A stretch of 64,000 nucleotides of DNA, taken from assembly GCF_000155635.1 (NCBI RefSeq), contig NZ_DS990556.1, positions 2,062,052-2,126,051 on the forward strand. Reading direction: 5' to 3'. The notes under the pieces are model-generated. The model was not told the origin of the DNA and ran no database searches. It saw only the letters and a list, made by a program, of their open reading frames with translations. Positions 27,434-39,440 of this stretch are shown one piece after another. Made by a program: the position numbers and the translations under genes. Position 1 is the first letter of the stretch. Each line of letters begins with the position of its first letter. This DNA comes from Cyanobium sp. PCC 7001 (GTDB taxonomy: Bacteria; Cyanobacteriota; Cyanobacteriia; PCC-6307; Cyanobiaceae).

Positions 27434-30319
27434 ATGCTCAAGCTCCTGCTGGGTGACCCCAATGCCCGCAAGCTGAAGCGCTACCAGCCGGTCGTCTCCG
27501 ACGTGAACCTGCTGGAGGAGGAGATCGCCCCCCTCTCGGACGACGAGCTGCGCGGCCTCACCGGCGAGTTCCGCCAGAAGCTGGCCAGCCATCAGGAGGA
27601 GTGCCGCAGCCGCGGGCTGACCCTCGAGGCCACCCTGGAGCGGGAGCGCAACCTGCTCGATGACCTGCTGCCCCAGGCCTTCGCCGTGGTGCGCGAGGCC
27701 GGCAAGCGGGTGCTCGGCATGCGCCACTTCGACGTGCAGCTGATCGGCGGCATGGTGCTCCATGACGGCCAGATCGCCGAGATGAAGACCGGCGAGGGCA
27801 AGACCCTGGTGGCCACCCTGCCCAGCTATCTCAACGCCCTCACCGGCCGCGGCGTGCACGTGGTGACGGTGAACGACTACCTGGCCCGCCGCGACGCCGA
27901 GTGGATGGGCCAGATCCACCGCTTCCTCGGCCTCTCGGTGGGGCTGATCCAGCAGGACATGACGCCCTATGACCGGCGCGACAACTACGCCTGCGACATC
28001 ACCTACGCCACCAACTCAGAGCTCGGGTTCGACTACCTGCGCGACAACATGGCCACCGACATCGCCGAGGTGGTGCAGCGCGATTTCCACTACTGCGTGA
28101 TTGACGAGGTCGACTCGATCCTGATCGATGAGGCCCGCACCCCCCTGATCATCTCCGGCCAGGTGGAAAGGCCCCAGGAGAAGTACCAGAAGGCGGCCGA
28201 GGTGGCCGAGCGGTTGGTGCGGGCGGCCGAGCTGGGCAAGGACGGCATCGACCCCGAAGGTGACTACGAGGTGGACGAGAAGCAGCGCAGCTGCACCCTC
28301 ACCGACGAGGGCTTCGCCAAGGCGGAGGAGATGCTGGGGGTAAGCGATCTGTTCGACCCGGCCGATCCCTGGGCCCACTACATCAACAACGCCCTCAAGG
28401 CCAAGGAGCTGTTCATCAAGGACGTGAACTACATCGTGCGCGGCAGCGATGCCGTGATCGTGGATGAGTTCACCGGTCGCGTGATGCCGGGCCGCCGCTG
28501 GAGCGATGGCCAGCACCAGGCGATCGAGGCCAAGGAGAACCTGCCCATCCAGCCCGAAACCCAGACGCTCGCCTCGATCACCTATCAGAACTTCTTCCTG
28601 CTCTATCCCCGCCTGGCCGGCATGACCGGCACCGCCAAGACCGAGGAGGTGGAGTTCGAGAAGACCTACAAGCTCGAGGTCACCGTGGTGCCCACCAACC
28701 GGCCCCGCTCCCGCGCCGACTGGACCGACCAGGTGTACAAGACCGAGCCCGCCAAGTGGCGCGCCGTGGCCCTGGAGATCGCCGAGGTGAACAACTCCGG
28801 CCGCCCCGTGCTGGTGGGCACCACCAGTGTGGAGAAGTCGGAGCTGCTCTCCGCCCTGCTGGCCGAGCAGCAGATCCCCCACAACCTGCTCAACGCCAAG
28901 CCCGAGAACGTGGAGCGGGAGGCCGAGATCGTGGCCCAGGCCGGCCGTGCCGGCGCCGTGACCATCGCCACCAACATGGCCGGCCGCGGCACCGACATCA
29001 TCCTGGGCGGCAACAGCGACTACATGGCCCGCCTCAAGCTGCGGGAGGTGCTGCTGCCCGTGCTGGTGCGGCCCGAGGAGGGCCACCGCCCGCCGGTGCC
29101 TCTGCAGCGCTCCGCCGAGGTCTCCGGCTTCGGCGGCGGCAGGGGCGGCAAGGGGGCCTCCCCCAACGGTTCCGCCCCCAGCGAAGCCCGGGCCATCGGC
29201 GCCCTCTATCCCTGCGAGCTGCCCGAGGAGCAGGAGCTCGCCCTGGTGACCCTCTCCCGCGAGCTGGTGAAGGCCTGGGGTGATCGCAGCCTCACCGTGC
29301 TCGAGCTGGAGGACCGCATCGCCCAGGCCGCAGAGAAGGCCCCCACCGACGACCCCCAGATCCAGCAGCTGCGCGAGTGCATCAATGCGGTGAAGGCCAC
29401 CTACGACGCGGTGGTGAAACAGGAGGAGGCCAGGGTGCGTGAGGCCGGCGGTCTGCACGTGATCGGCACCGAGCGCCACGAATCCCGTCGGGTCGACAAC
29501 CAGCTGCGCGGCCGTGCCGGTCGCCAGGGCGACCCCGGCTCCACCCGCTTCTTCCTCTCCCTGGAGGACAACCTGCTGCGGATCTTCGGCGGCGATCGGG
29601 TGGCGGGCCTGATGAATGCCTTCCGCGTGGAGGAGGACATGCCGATCGAATCCGGCATGCTCACCCGCTCGCTGGAGGGGGCCCAGAAGAAGGTGGAGAC
29701 GTACTACTACGACATCCGCAAGCAGGTGTTCGAGTACGACGAGGTGATGAACAACCAGCGCAAGGCGGTGTATGCCGAGCGCCGACGCGTGCTGGAGGGC
29801 CGCGAGCTCAAGCAGCAGGTGATCGGCTATGGCGAGCGCACCATCGACGACATCGTGGAGGCCTACGTGAATCCTGACCTGCCGCCCGAGGAGTGGGATC
29901 TCAGCCGCCTGGTGGCCAAGGTGAAGGAGTTCATCTACCTGCTGGAGGATCTCGAGCCCGAGCAGCTCAAGGGCCTGGGCACCGAGGAGCTCAAGGCCTT
30001 TCTGCAGGAGCAGATGCGCAATGCCTACGACATCAAGGAGGGCCAGATCGAGCAGCAGCGGCCGGGCCTGATGCGGGAAGCCGAGCGCTTCTTCATCCTC
30101 CAGCAGATCGACACCCTCTGGCGCGAACACCTCCAGGCGATGGATGCCCTGCGCGAATCGGTGGGTCTGCGCGGCTACGGCCAGAAGGATCCGCTGATCG
30201 AATACAAGAACGAGGGCTACGACATGTTCCTTGAGATGATGACCCAGATGCGCCGCAACGTGATCTATTCGATGTTCATGTTCCAGCCGGCCCCCGCCCC
30301 CCAGGGCGCCACCGTCTGA
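27434..30319 (+). CDS. secA: Protein translocase ATPase SecA
   Basis: Drives preproteins through SecYEG into thylakoid and plasma membranes. It has 961 residues. Walker A is in [13 protein letters not shown] (about residue 118), the DEAD-type motif is [18 protein letters not shown], and motif V is [14 protein letters not shown]. The helical scaffold follows, with [14 protein letters not shown] written here as [12 protein letters not shown]. Between about residues 540 and 672 lies a variable insert rich in Gly and Ser, before [15 protein letters not shown]. The C-terminal zinc-binding tail of E. coli SecA is absent, as usual in cyanobacteria. ATG at 27434. Confidence 0.97.
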   Translation: MLKLLLGDPNARKLKRYQPVVSDVNLLEEEIAPLSDDELRGLTGEFRQKLASHQEECRSRGLTLEATLERERNLLDDLLPQAFAVVREAGKRVLGMRHFDVQLIGGMVLHDGQIAEMKTGEGKTLVATLPSYLNALTGRGVHVVTVNDYLARRDAEWMGQIHRFLGLSVGLIQQDMTPYDRRDNYACDITYATNSELGFDYLRDNMATDIAEVVQRDFHYCVIDEVDSILIDEARTPLIISGQVERPQEKYQKAAEVAERLVRAAELGKDGIDPEGDYEVDEKQRSCTLTDEGFAKAEEMLGVSDLFDPADPWAHYINNALKAKELFIKDVNYIVRGSDAVIVDEFTGRVMPGRRWSDGQHQAIEAKENLPIQPETQTLASITYQNFFLLYPRLAGMTGTAKTEEVEFEKTYKLEVTVVPTNRPRSRADWTDQVYKTEPAKWRAVALEIAEVNNSGRPVLVGTTSVEKSELLSALLAEQQIPHNLLNAKPENVEREAEIVAQAGRAGAVTIATNMAGRGTDIILGGNSDYMARLKLREVLLPVLVRPEEGHRPPVPLQRSAEVSGFGGGRGGKGASPNGSAPSEARAIGALYPCELPEEQELALVTLSRELVKAWGDRSLTVLELEDRIAQAAEKAPTDDPQIQQLRECINAVKATYDAVVKQEEARVREAGGLHVIGTERHESRRVDNQLRGRAGRQGDPGSTRFFLSLEDNLLRIFGGDRVAGLMNAFRVEEDMPIESGMLTRSLEGAQKKVETYYYDIRKQVFEYDEVMNNQRKAVYAERRRVLEGRELKQQVIGYGERTIDDIVEAYVNPDLPPEEWDLSRLVAKVKEFIYLLEDLEPEQLKGLGTEELKAFLQEQMRNAYDIKEGQIEQQRPGLMREAERFFILQQIDTLWREHLQAMDALRESVGLRGYGQKDPLIEYKNEGYDMFLEMMTQMRRNVIYSMFMFQPAPAPQGATV

Positions 30320-30322
30320 AGC

Positions 30323-31072
30323 TCAGCGGGTGGTGCCGGGGTTGTCGCCCAGGAACTCCAGGATCTCCCGGTCCTTGAGGTTCTGGGCCTCGCCGCGGCA
30401 GGGCTCCAGCAGGGGCCGGCCCGCCGCCACCTCCCGCAGGCAGGCCTGGGCCCGCGCCAGCTCCCCCTCCAGGGCGTCGATCCGCTCCATCAGGTTGCGG
30501 ATGACCCGCGCCTCGGTGTCGGGCAGGGCCGAGTGGGCCAGCGGATCCACCCGCACGCCGCTCTGGTGCACCACCCGCCCCGGGATGCCCACCACGGTGG
30601 AGTCGGGCTCCACGTCGCGCAGCACCACCGAGCCCGCCCCGATGCGGGTGTTGGCCCCCACCGTGATCGCGCCGAGCACCTTGGCGCCGGCGCCCACCAC
30701 CACGTTCTCGGCCAGGGTGGGGTGCCGCTTGCCGTGGGCCTTGCCGGTGCCGCCCAGGGTCACCCCCTGGTAGAGCAGGCAGTTGTCGCCCACCACGGTG
30801 GTTTCGCCGATCACCACGCCCATGCCGTGGTCGATGAACACCCCGTGGCCGATCTGGGCTCCCGGGTGGATCTCGATGCCGGTGAGCAGCCGCCCCACCT
30901 GGCTCAGCAGCCGCGGCAGCAGCGGCAGGCCACCGCGCCAGAGCCGGTGGCTGATGCGGTGCAGCACCAGGGCGTGCAGTCCGGGATAACACAGCAGGAT
31001 CTCGAGCGTGCCCCGGGCGGCGGGGTCGCGCTCCTTGATGATTGCCAGGTCGGCCCGGATTGCCTTGAACAT
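30323..31072 (-). CDS. cysE: Serine O-acetyltransferase
   Basis: Acetylates serine to O-acetylserine, the carbon skeleton for cysteine. The 249-residue protein has the helical N-terminus ([20 protein letters not shown]) and the left-handed beta-helix of hexapeptide repeats. The active-site segment is [17 protein letters not shown], and [17 protein letters not shown] follows. The ATG is at 31072, and the stop is 3 bp from the secA stop on the opposite strand. Its product is the substrate of cysteine synthase, encoded about 28 kb away in this window. Regulation is probably by cysteine feedback through the C-terminal tail, as in the family. Confidence 0.95.
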   Translation of the reverse strand: MFKAIRADLAIIKERDPAARGTLEILLCYPGLHALVLHRISHRLWRGGLPLLPRLLSQVGRLLTGIEIHPGAQIGHGVFIDHGMGVVIGETTVVGDNCLLYQGVTLGGTGKAHGKRHPTLAENVVVGAGAKVLGAITVGANTRIGAGSVVLRDVEPDSTVVGIPGRVVHQSGVRVDPLAHSALPDTEARVIRNLMERIDALEGELARAQACLREVAAGRPLLEPCRGEAQNLKDREILEFLGDNPGTTR

Positions 31073-31192
31073 GCAGGCATCCTGCCGGACCCCGGCGGCG
31101 TTTGACCGAGGGGCCCCCGCTCGTGCATGATCAGCCCGTCGGCGATGCCGGCCAGCCCCTGGCAGCGGTTTCAGCCGCAGCCCGCGGTGCCT

Positions 31193-31264
31193 GCGGATGT
31201 AGCTCAGTGGTAGAGCATCTCCTTGCCAAGGAGAGGGTCGAGAGTTCGAATCTCTTCATCCGCT
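31193..31264 (+). tRNA. tRNA-Gly (anticodon GCC)
   Basis: The 72-base gene folds by eye into a complete cloverleaf. The acceptor stem is GCGGATG/CATCCGC, the D arm GCTC/GAGC, the anticodon stem TCTCC/GGAGA with loop TTGCCAA (anticodon GCC), and the T arm GAGAG/CTCTT with TTCGAAT. The discriminator base is T. The 3' CCA is not encoded. It stands alone between cysE and a GntR-type regulator gene. Confidence 0.96.
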
Positions 31265-31305
31265 TGTCGAGACAGCTGTGGAGCCAGCTGGTCGAGTGGC
31301 CTGCC

Positions 31306-32295
31306 CTAGGCGGCCATCACGCCGATCTCCTTGCGGAGCTGATCGATCGTGGCGCTGCCCAGGTAGCTCTGGGCGCAGTGCACCACCGGCATGCGCATCA
31401 GCTGGGCCCGGTTCTGACGCAGGCTCTGCTCCACCAGTGGCAGGCTCGGCCGGTCGCACAGCACATGGCTGGCCGCCCGCAGCAGGGCCAGCAGCCGGCT
31501 GCCGGTGTCGGGGTTGGCCGTCATCACCAGCAGTTCGTTGCCCCGCAGGCTGTGCAGGATCACCTCGGCGGCCCGCAGGATGCCGGGGCTGATGCTCACC
31601 AGCCCCACGCAGCTGCCGGCCCGCAGCTCCTTGAGCAGACCGAGCTCGTGGCGGAAGTCGTTGAGGTCCACCGGCACCGCCCGCACCCCGTGGCGCTTGG
31701 CGATCTCCTCCACCGGCTGCAGGAAGTAGCGGCTGGTCACCACCGTGCCGTTGTTCGAGGTTTCCAGCACCCCCTCCAGCTCCTCCATCGGCACCACCTC
31801 CACCGGCACCTCCAGGTTCGGGGCCAGCTCCTCGGCGATCAGCATCGAGGCGCCGATGTCCTCCCGCGGCGTGCTCACCAGCACGCGGGCGCCGCAGCGC
31901 AGCCGCCAGTCGATCTCGCGGGTGAGCATGTCGCGCGCCTGCTGCAGGGTGCAGCCGCCGTTGAGCAGGCCGTCGATGCTCTCGCGCACCTGGCGGTCGA
32001 GGTCGGGCAGGGCCCGGCTGCGGGGGCCCGGCGGCGGCTTGATCTCGCGCGGCTTCTGCTGGTCGCGCACGTAGATGCCGGAGCCCGCCATGGCCTCCAC
32101 CACGCCGTCGGTCTCCAGCTGCCGGTACACCTTGCTGATCGTGTTGCGGTGCAGGCCGGTCTGCATCGCCAGCTGGCGCGTGCTGGGCAGCCGGTGACCG
32201 GGCGGGTAGTGGCGCGCCGCGATCGCGAAGCAGATCTGGTTGTAGAGCTGGGTCGACGCCGGGATGTCGCTTTCCTGCTGGATGTGGAATCGCAC
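31306..32295 (-). CDS. GntR-family transcriptional regulator
   Basis: A 329-residue regulator. Residues about 15-80 form the winged helix of the GntR family: STQLYNQICFAIAARHYPPG, then LPSTRQLAMQTGLHRNTI and VYRQLETDGVV. The remaining ~230 residues form a ligand-sensing or dimerisation domain unlike aminotransferase-type MocR. They contain VLVSTPREDIGASM and LVMTANPDTGSRLLALL, reminiscent of a periplasmic-binding-protein-like fold. The effector is unknown. The start is GTG at 32295. It converges with the tRNA-Gly gene and diverges from the hydrolase gene at 32421, the most obvious candidate target. Confidence 0.85.
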   Translation of the reverse strand: MRFHIQQESDIPASTQLYNQICFAIAARHYPPGHRLPSTRQLAMQTGLHRNTISKVYRQLETDGVVEAMAGSGIYVRDQQKPREIKPPPGPRSRALPDLDRQVRESIDGLLNGGCTLQQARDMLTREIDWRLRCGARVLVSTPREDIGASMLIAEELAPNLEVPVEVVPMEELEGVLETSNNGTVVTSRYFLQPVEEIAKRHGVRAVPVDLNDFRHELGLLKELRAGSCVGLVSISPGILRAAEVILHSLRGNELLVMTANPDTGSRLLALLRAASHVLCDRPSLPLVEQSLRQNRAQLMRMPVVHCAQSYLGSATIDQLRKEIGVMAA

Positions 32296-32420
32296 GCCGG
32301 AGTGGGCCTGGGGAGCAGGGGCACACCTTACGGAGCATCCGCCACGCGGACAATCCCCCCGTTGGCATACGGGAGTGTGCCGGTTCGTGGCCAGAATCGG
32401 CGCAGCGATCCCTGGCTTCC

Positions 32421-33191
32421 ATGGCTGCCGCCGCTCCCCTGCCGGTGCTCTCCGGCTGGCAGAACCTCACCGCCGAGGGTGCCGTGCCGCTGCGCTGCTG
32501 GTGGGCCCGGCCGGAGGGCCGGGCGCCGCGGGCGGCGGTGGTGGTGCTGCCTGAGGTGTTCGGCCTCAACAGCTGGGTGCGCTCCGTGGCGGATCGCCTC
32601 GCCGCCGCCGGCTACGCCGCCCTGGCCCTGCCGATCTTCGCCCGCACCGCCCCGGATCTGGATGTGAGCTACGACGAGGCGGGCCTGGCGGCGGGCCGTC
32701 TGCACCGCGATCAGGTGACGGCGGCTGACAGCCTCGCTGACGCCGGCCGCGCCATCGCCTGGCTGCAGGCCCAGCCCGGCCTCGAGCAGCGGCCGGTGGG
32801 CTGTGTGGGCTTCTGCTTCGGCGGCCACCTCGCCCTGCTGGTGGCCAGCCTTGACGGCGTGGCCGCCACCTGTGACTTCTACGGCGCCCGGGTGTCGGTG
32901 TTCCGCCCCGGCGGCGGTCCGCCCAGCCTGGAGGTGGTGCCCCGCATCCCCGGTCACCTGCTCTGTTTCTGCGGCGCCGAGGATCCGCTCATGCCCCCCG
33001 AGGAACAGCAGGCCATCGCCGCCGCCCTCGAGGCCGACGGACGTCGGCACCCGGAGCGGCTGAGGCGCCTGGTGGTGGCGCCGGGGGCCGGCCACGGCTA
33101 CATGTGCGAGCACCGCGGTGACTTCGCGCCCGAGGCCGCCGCCGAGGGCTGGCGCCAGATGCTGGAGCTGTTCGCCGAGCGCCTGGGCTGA
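32421..33191 (+). CDS. Dienelactone hydrolase family protein
   Basis: A 256-residue alpha/beta hydrolase. The nucleophile elbow VGFCFGGHLAL carries Cys as in dienelactone hydrolases. The acid is in CGAEDPLMPPE and the His in GAGHGYMCEHRG. VVVLPEVFGLNSWVRSVADR is the usual N-terminal substrate-binding segment with an oxyanion Glu-Val-Phe-Gly motif. The true substrate in cyanobacteria is unknown; aromatic catabolism is unlikely here. It diverges from the GntR regulator and ends 1 bp from the infC stop on the other strand. Confidence 0.88.
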   Translation: MAAAAPLPVLSGWQNLTAEGAVPLRCWWARPEGRAPRAAVVVLPEVFGLNSWVRSVADRLAAAGYAALALPIFARTAPDLDVSYDEAGLAAGRLHRDQVTAADSLADAGRAIAWLQAQPGLEQRPVGCVGFCFGGHLALLVASLDGVAATCDFYGARVSVFRPGGGPPSLEVVPRIPGHLLCFCGAEDPLMPPEEQQAIAAALEADGRRHPERLRRLVVAPGAGHGYMCEHRGDFAPEAAAEGWRQMLELFAERLG

Positions 33192-33192
33192 C

Positions 33193-33885
33193 TCAGCCAG
33201 CCGGTTTCGGTTCGGCCGCGCTGGCCTCGGGGCCCCCGGCCGCCGTCGTGCCGCCGGAGCGCACCACGGACTTGACGGGCGCGGCTTTCACGGGAGCGGG
33301 TTTGGCCGGGGCGGGCTTGCCGCCGCCGCCCTTGGCCGCCGCGGCCTTGCGCGGGCTCAGGAACATGATCATGTTGCGGCCCTCCCGTTTGGGGGGCTGC
33401 TGGATCTCGGCTGCGGCTTCGAGGTCCTTGGCCATGCGCATCAGCAGCACTTCAGCCAGGGCCGTGTGCTGGATCTCGCGGCCGCGGAAGATCACGGTGC
33501 ACTTCACCTTGTCGCCCGCCTTGAGGAAGCGGGAGGCCTGACCGATCCGCACGTCGTAGTCGTGCTGGTCGATCTTGTAGCGCATCTTGACCTCCTTGAC
33601 TTCGGTCTGGTGCGACTTCTTCTTGGCCTCCTTGGCCTTCTTCTCCTGCTCGAATTTGTACTTGCCGTAGTCCATGATCCGGCACACCGGCGGATCGGCC
33701 TTCTCGCTCACCAGCACCAGGTCGAGCTCCCGGTCCCGCGCCACCTCCAGGGCCGCCTCCCGCGTGATCACTCCAAGTTGACTGCCGTCGGCGTCGACCA
33801 CCCGCAACTGGGGATAGTTGATCCGCTCATTGATGTTGGGCAGCTCCCGAACGGGAGCACGACGGTCAAAACGGGGACGGGGCAT
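33193..33885 (-). CDS. infC: Translation initiation factor IF-3
   Basis: Binds the 30S subunit and checks start-codon pairing. The 230-residue protein has the N-domain signature [20 protein letters not shown] and the linker [16 protein letters not shown]. The C-domain has [20 protein letters not shown] and FRGREIQH. The last ~45 residues are an Ala/Pro/Lys-rich tail beyond the bacterial core, common in cyanobacterial IF-3. The start is a normal ATG at 33885, unlike the AUU of enterobacterial infC. The leader carries a tandem repeat and no Shine-Dalgarno sequence. Confidence 0.96.
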   Translation of the reverse strand: MPRPRFDRRAPVRELPNINERINYPQLRVVDADGSQLGVITREAALEVARDRELDLVLVSEKADPPVCRIMDYGKYKFEQEKKAKEAKKKSHQTEVKEVKMRYKIDQHDYDVRIGQASRFLKAGDKVKCTVIFRGREIQHTALAEVLLMRMAKDLEAAAEIQQPPKREGRNMIMFLSPRKAAAAKGGGGKPAPAKPAPVKAAPVKSVVRSGGTTAAGGPEASAAEPKPAG

Positions 33886-33890
33886 TCAGT

Positions 33891-33919
33891 GGGGTTGAGG
33901 TTTGGGGGGTTGAGGTTTG
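33891..33919 (-). repeat. Tandem 14-mer in infC leader
   Basis: GGGGTTGAGGTTTG occurs exactly twice, at 33891-33904 and 33906-33919, with a 15-bp period. In the infC transcript this reads as two CAAACCTCAACCCC units ending 5 bases before the ATG. The leader just upstream of the start is almost free of G and lacks a purine-rich ribosome-binding site. Confidence 0.8.
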
Positions 33920-34008
33920 CGGGGGTTGCGGGTCCGGACGCTCTGGGCTCGCGTGGGCCCCGTGGTTCGCGCAGGGCTGGGAGGCCGCGGCGCACAGAGG
34001 CACACCCT

Positions 34009-37075
<3,067 letters not shown>

Positions 37076-37076
37076 G

Positions 37077-37418
37077 ATGGGTTCCTCGATGGGTTCCTCC
37101 CCACCCCTGCTCGCGGCCTGGCGCTGGATCGCCCTGCTGGGTTTCGCCCTGGTGGCACCGGCCGCCCTGCCGGCTGGTGGGGCCGAGTGGCGCGCTCCGG
37201 AACTGCGCCGGCGCCAGAGCAGCCGCGAACCGCTGCTGAGCCCGGTGCCCCAGGTGCTGCGCTGTGCGCCTGAGCACCAGGCGCCGGTGATCAGCGAAGC
37301 CTCCGCCGGCGAGCCCCTGCGGGTGCTGCGGGCCTGGGTGCAGCCCGGCGGTGAGCGCTGGCTGCAGGTGCAGCTGGAGGGCCCGGCCGGCAGCCGCCGC
37401 GGCTGGCTGGCCGGCTGA
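37077..37418 (+). CDS. Small exported SH3-like protein
   Basis: A 113-residue protein with an N-terminal hydrophobic segment (WRWIALLGFALVAPAALPAGG) shortened here to its core, LLGFALVAPAALPAG, that looks like a signal peptide. The mature part, from about residue 35, has a single Cys (VLRCAPEH) and ends with LRVLRAWVQPGGERWLQVQL plus RRGWLAG, the pattern of a bacterial SH3 domain. Function unknown; a periplasmic wall-related role is a guess. Two in-frame ATGs, at 37077 and 37089, come from a 12-bp near-repeat. It starts 1 bp after gyrB and its stop abuts the stop of the peroxidase gene. Confidence 0.72.
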   Translation: MGSSMGSSPPLLAAWRWIALLGFALVAPAALPAGGAEWRAPELRRRQSSREPLLSPVPQVLRCAPEHQAPVISEASAGEPLRVLRAWVQPGGERWLQVQLEGPAGSRRGWLAG

Positions 37419-37889
37419 TCAGGCCGCCAGGGCCGCCTCGATCGCCCCGGTGATCTCCGCGGATTCGGGCTCCACGCCGCTCTTGAAGCGGGCCAGCACC
37501 GTGCCGTCCTTGCCCACCAGGAACTTCTCGAAGTTCCAGGCCACCGGCCCGGCCGGGTCCGCCTGGGTGAGGGTGGTGTAGGGCGCCTCGGCCATCGCCA
37601 CCTTGTCGAACAGGGTGAAATCGGCGCCGTAGGTGGTGGAGCAGAACTGCTGGATCTCCGGCAGGGTGCCGGGTTCCTGGGCGCCGAAGTCGTTGCAGGG
37701 GAAGCCGAGCACGGCCAGGCCCTTGGGCCCGTAGGTGTCCTGCAGCTTCTGGAGGCCGGCGTACTGGCGGGTGAAGCCGCAGCGGCTGGCCACGTTCACG
37801 ATCAGCAGCACCTGGCCGTTCCACTCGCCCAGCCGGCGCTCGCCGCCTTCGGCATCACGCACCACTACATCGCTCACGTTCACGGTCAT
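37419..37889 (-). CDS. Glutathione peroxidase family protein
   Basis: A 156-residue thioredoxin-fold peroxidase that reduces hydrogen or lipid peroxides. The catalytic Cys is in VNVASRCGFTRQY, the Gln is in FPCNDFGAQEPG and the Trp-Asn pair is in AWNFEKFLVGKDG, so the tetrad is complete. The enzyme uses Cys, not selenocysteine. Cyanobacterial members often take electrons from thioredoxin or NADPH and not from glutathione. The ATG at 37889 fits the family start. The gene diverges from mgtE, 85 bp away. Confidence 0.93.
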   Translation of the reverse strand: MTVNVSDVVVRDAEGGERRLGEWNGQVLLIVNVASRCGFTRQYAGLQKLQDTYGPKGLAVLGFPCNDFGAQEPGTLPEIQQFCSTTYGADFTLFDKVAMAEAPYTTLTQADPAGPVAWNFEKFLVGKDGTVLARFKSGVEPESAEITGAIEAALAA

Positions 37890-37974
37890 GGAGTTGCACG
37901 TCGGGCCGGCGGACGCTAGCGGCTGCGCGATGGCCCCCGGCCCATAAACTCCAGCAGCGGGTGCCACTGAGCCG

Positions 37975-39381
37975 ATGAGCGAGGCGAACGCCCCGAACCA
38001 CGAGACCGCCGCGGGCAGCCGCGTGGTGCTGGCCGAGGTGGTGTCGCGCCAGCTCGCGACCCTGCTGGAGGCCGGCAATTACGACGGCGCCAAGCTGCTG
38101 CTCCAGCCGGTGCAGGAGGTGGACATCGCCGAGGCGATCGGCACCCTGCCCCGCACCCTCCAGGCCTTGGCCTTCCGCCTGCTGCCCAAGGACGAGGCGA
38201 TCGAGGTGTACGAGTACCTCGACGGCACCGTGCAGCAGAGCCTGCTCGATCGGCTCCGCTCGGGCGAGGTGCTGGAGCTGGTGGAGCGGATGTCGCCCGA
38301 CGATCGGGTGCGGCTGTTCGATGAGCTGCCCGCCAAGGTGGTGCGGCGCCTGCTGGCCGAGCTGAGCCCGGCGGAGCGGCGGGTCACCGCCCAGCTGCTC
38401 GGCTACGAGCCCGAAACGGCGGGCCGGCTGATGACCACCGAGTTCATCGACCTCAAGGAATTCCACAGCGCCGCCCAGGCCCTGGAACTGGTGCGGCGGC
38501 GGGCCCGCGACACCGAGACCGTCTACTCCCTCTACGTGACCGATGGCTCCCGCCATCTCACCGGCATCCTGTCGCTGCGGGATCTGGTGGTGGCCGATCC
38601 CAAGGACCGCATCGGTGATGTGATGACGCGGGAGGTGGTGAGCGTGTCCACCGAGACCGACCAGGAGGAGGTGGCGCGGGCGATCCAGCGCTACGACTTC
38701 CTGGCCGTGCCGGTGGTGGACCGGGAGGAGCGGCTGGTGGGGATCGTCACGGTTGACGACGTGATCGACGTGATCGAGCAGGAGGCCACCCGCGACCTCT
38801 ACGCCGCCGGCGCCGTGCAGGCCGGCGACGAGGACGACTACTTCCAGAGCAACCTGTTCACCGTGGCCCGTCGCCGGGTGGTGTGGCTGGCCGTGCTCGT
38901 GGTGGCCAACGGCTTCACCTCCGAGGTGATCGCCCTGCAGGGCGAGGTGCTGAGCCAGGTGGTGGTGCTGGCCGCCTTCATCCCCCTGCTGATCGGCACG
39001 GGCGGCAACGTGGGCGCCCAGAGCTCCACCGTGGTGATCCGCGGCCTCAGCACCCAGCGCATCCAGTCGCTGGGGCCTTTGCGCACGATCGTGCGGGAGG
39101 CGGTGGCCGGCGCCCTGCTGGGGCTGCTGATGCTGGTGGTGGTGGTGCCCTGGGCCTGGTGGCGCGGCGACGGGCCGCTGGTGGGACTCTCGGTGGGGAT
39201 CAGCCTGCTGGCGATCACCACCCTGGCGGCCACGGCGGGGGCGGCCCTGCCGCTGCTGTTCGACCGTCTGAAGCTGGATCCGGCCCTGATGTCGGCCCCC
39301 TTCATCACCACCGCCACGGACGTGGCCGGGGTGTTCATCTACCTCACCACGGCGAGCTGGCTCATGGCCCGGATCGGCTAG
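37975..39381 (+). CDS. mgtE: Magnesium transporter MgtE
   Basis: A 468-residue Mg2+ channel. The N domain (about 20-140) has the LLPKDEAIEVYEYLD and FDELPAKVVRRLL repeats. It is followed by two CBS units (TEFIDLKEFHSAAQAL; REVVSVSTETDQEEVARAI) that sense Mg2+. Five transmembrane helices come after about residue 300, with the selectivity-region LLIGTGGNVGAQSSTVVIRGL and MSAPFITTATDVAG. The C-terminus is complete. The 85-bp upstream gap is too short for an M-box riboswitch, so regulation is probably at the protein level. A sigma-factor gene follows 59 bp on. Confidence 0.95.
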   Translation: MSEANAPNHETAAGSRVVLAEVVSRQLATLLEAGNYDGAKLLLQPVQEVDIAEAIGTLPRTLQALAFRLLPKDEAIEVYEYLDGTVQQSLLDRLRSGEVLELVERMSPDDRVRLFDELPAKVVRRLLAELSPAERRVTAQLLGYEPETAGRLMTTEFIDLKEFHSAAQALELVRRRARDTETVYSLYVTDGSRHLTGILSLRDLVVADPKDRIGDVMTREVVSVSTETDQEEVARAIQRYDFLAVPVVDREERLVGIVTVDDVIDVIEQEATRDLYAAGAVQAGDEDDYFQSNLFTVARRRVVWLAVLVVANGFTSEVIALQGEVLSQVVVLAAFIPLLIGTGGNVGAQSSTVVIRGLSTQRIQSLGPLRTIVREAVAGALLGLLMLVVVVPWAWWRGDGPLVGLSVGISLLAITTLAATAGAALPLLFDRLKLDPALMSAPFITTATDVAGVFIYLTTASWLMARIG

Positions 39382-39440
39382 ATGAGAGAGCGTTCACACT
39401 TCTTCAGGTTAGGCTTAACGGATCTTCAAGGGCCTGAACC

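Noticed and set aside
28016-30130. 704-codon minus-strand frame opposite secA
   Set aside because: SecA is unambiguous on the plus strand. The antisense product is a low-complexity Leu/Gly/His string with no family features.
31193-31264. tRNA-Gly as an integration site of a mobile element
   Set aside because: No integrase, no direct repeat of the tRNA 3' end and no foreign composition were seen next to it.
37890-37974. Magnesium riboswitch (M-box) before mgtE
   Set aside because: Only 85 bp separate the divergent genes, too short for an M-box, and no matching helices were seen.
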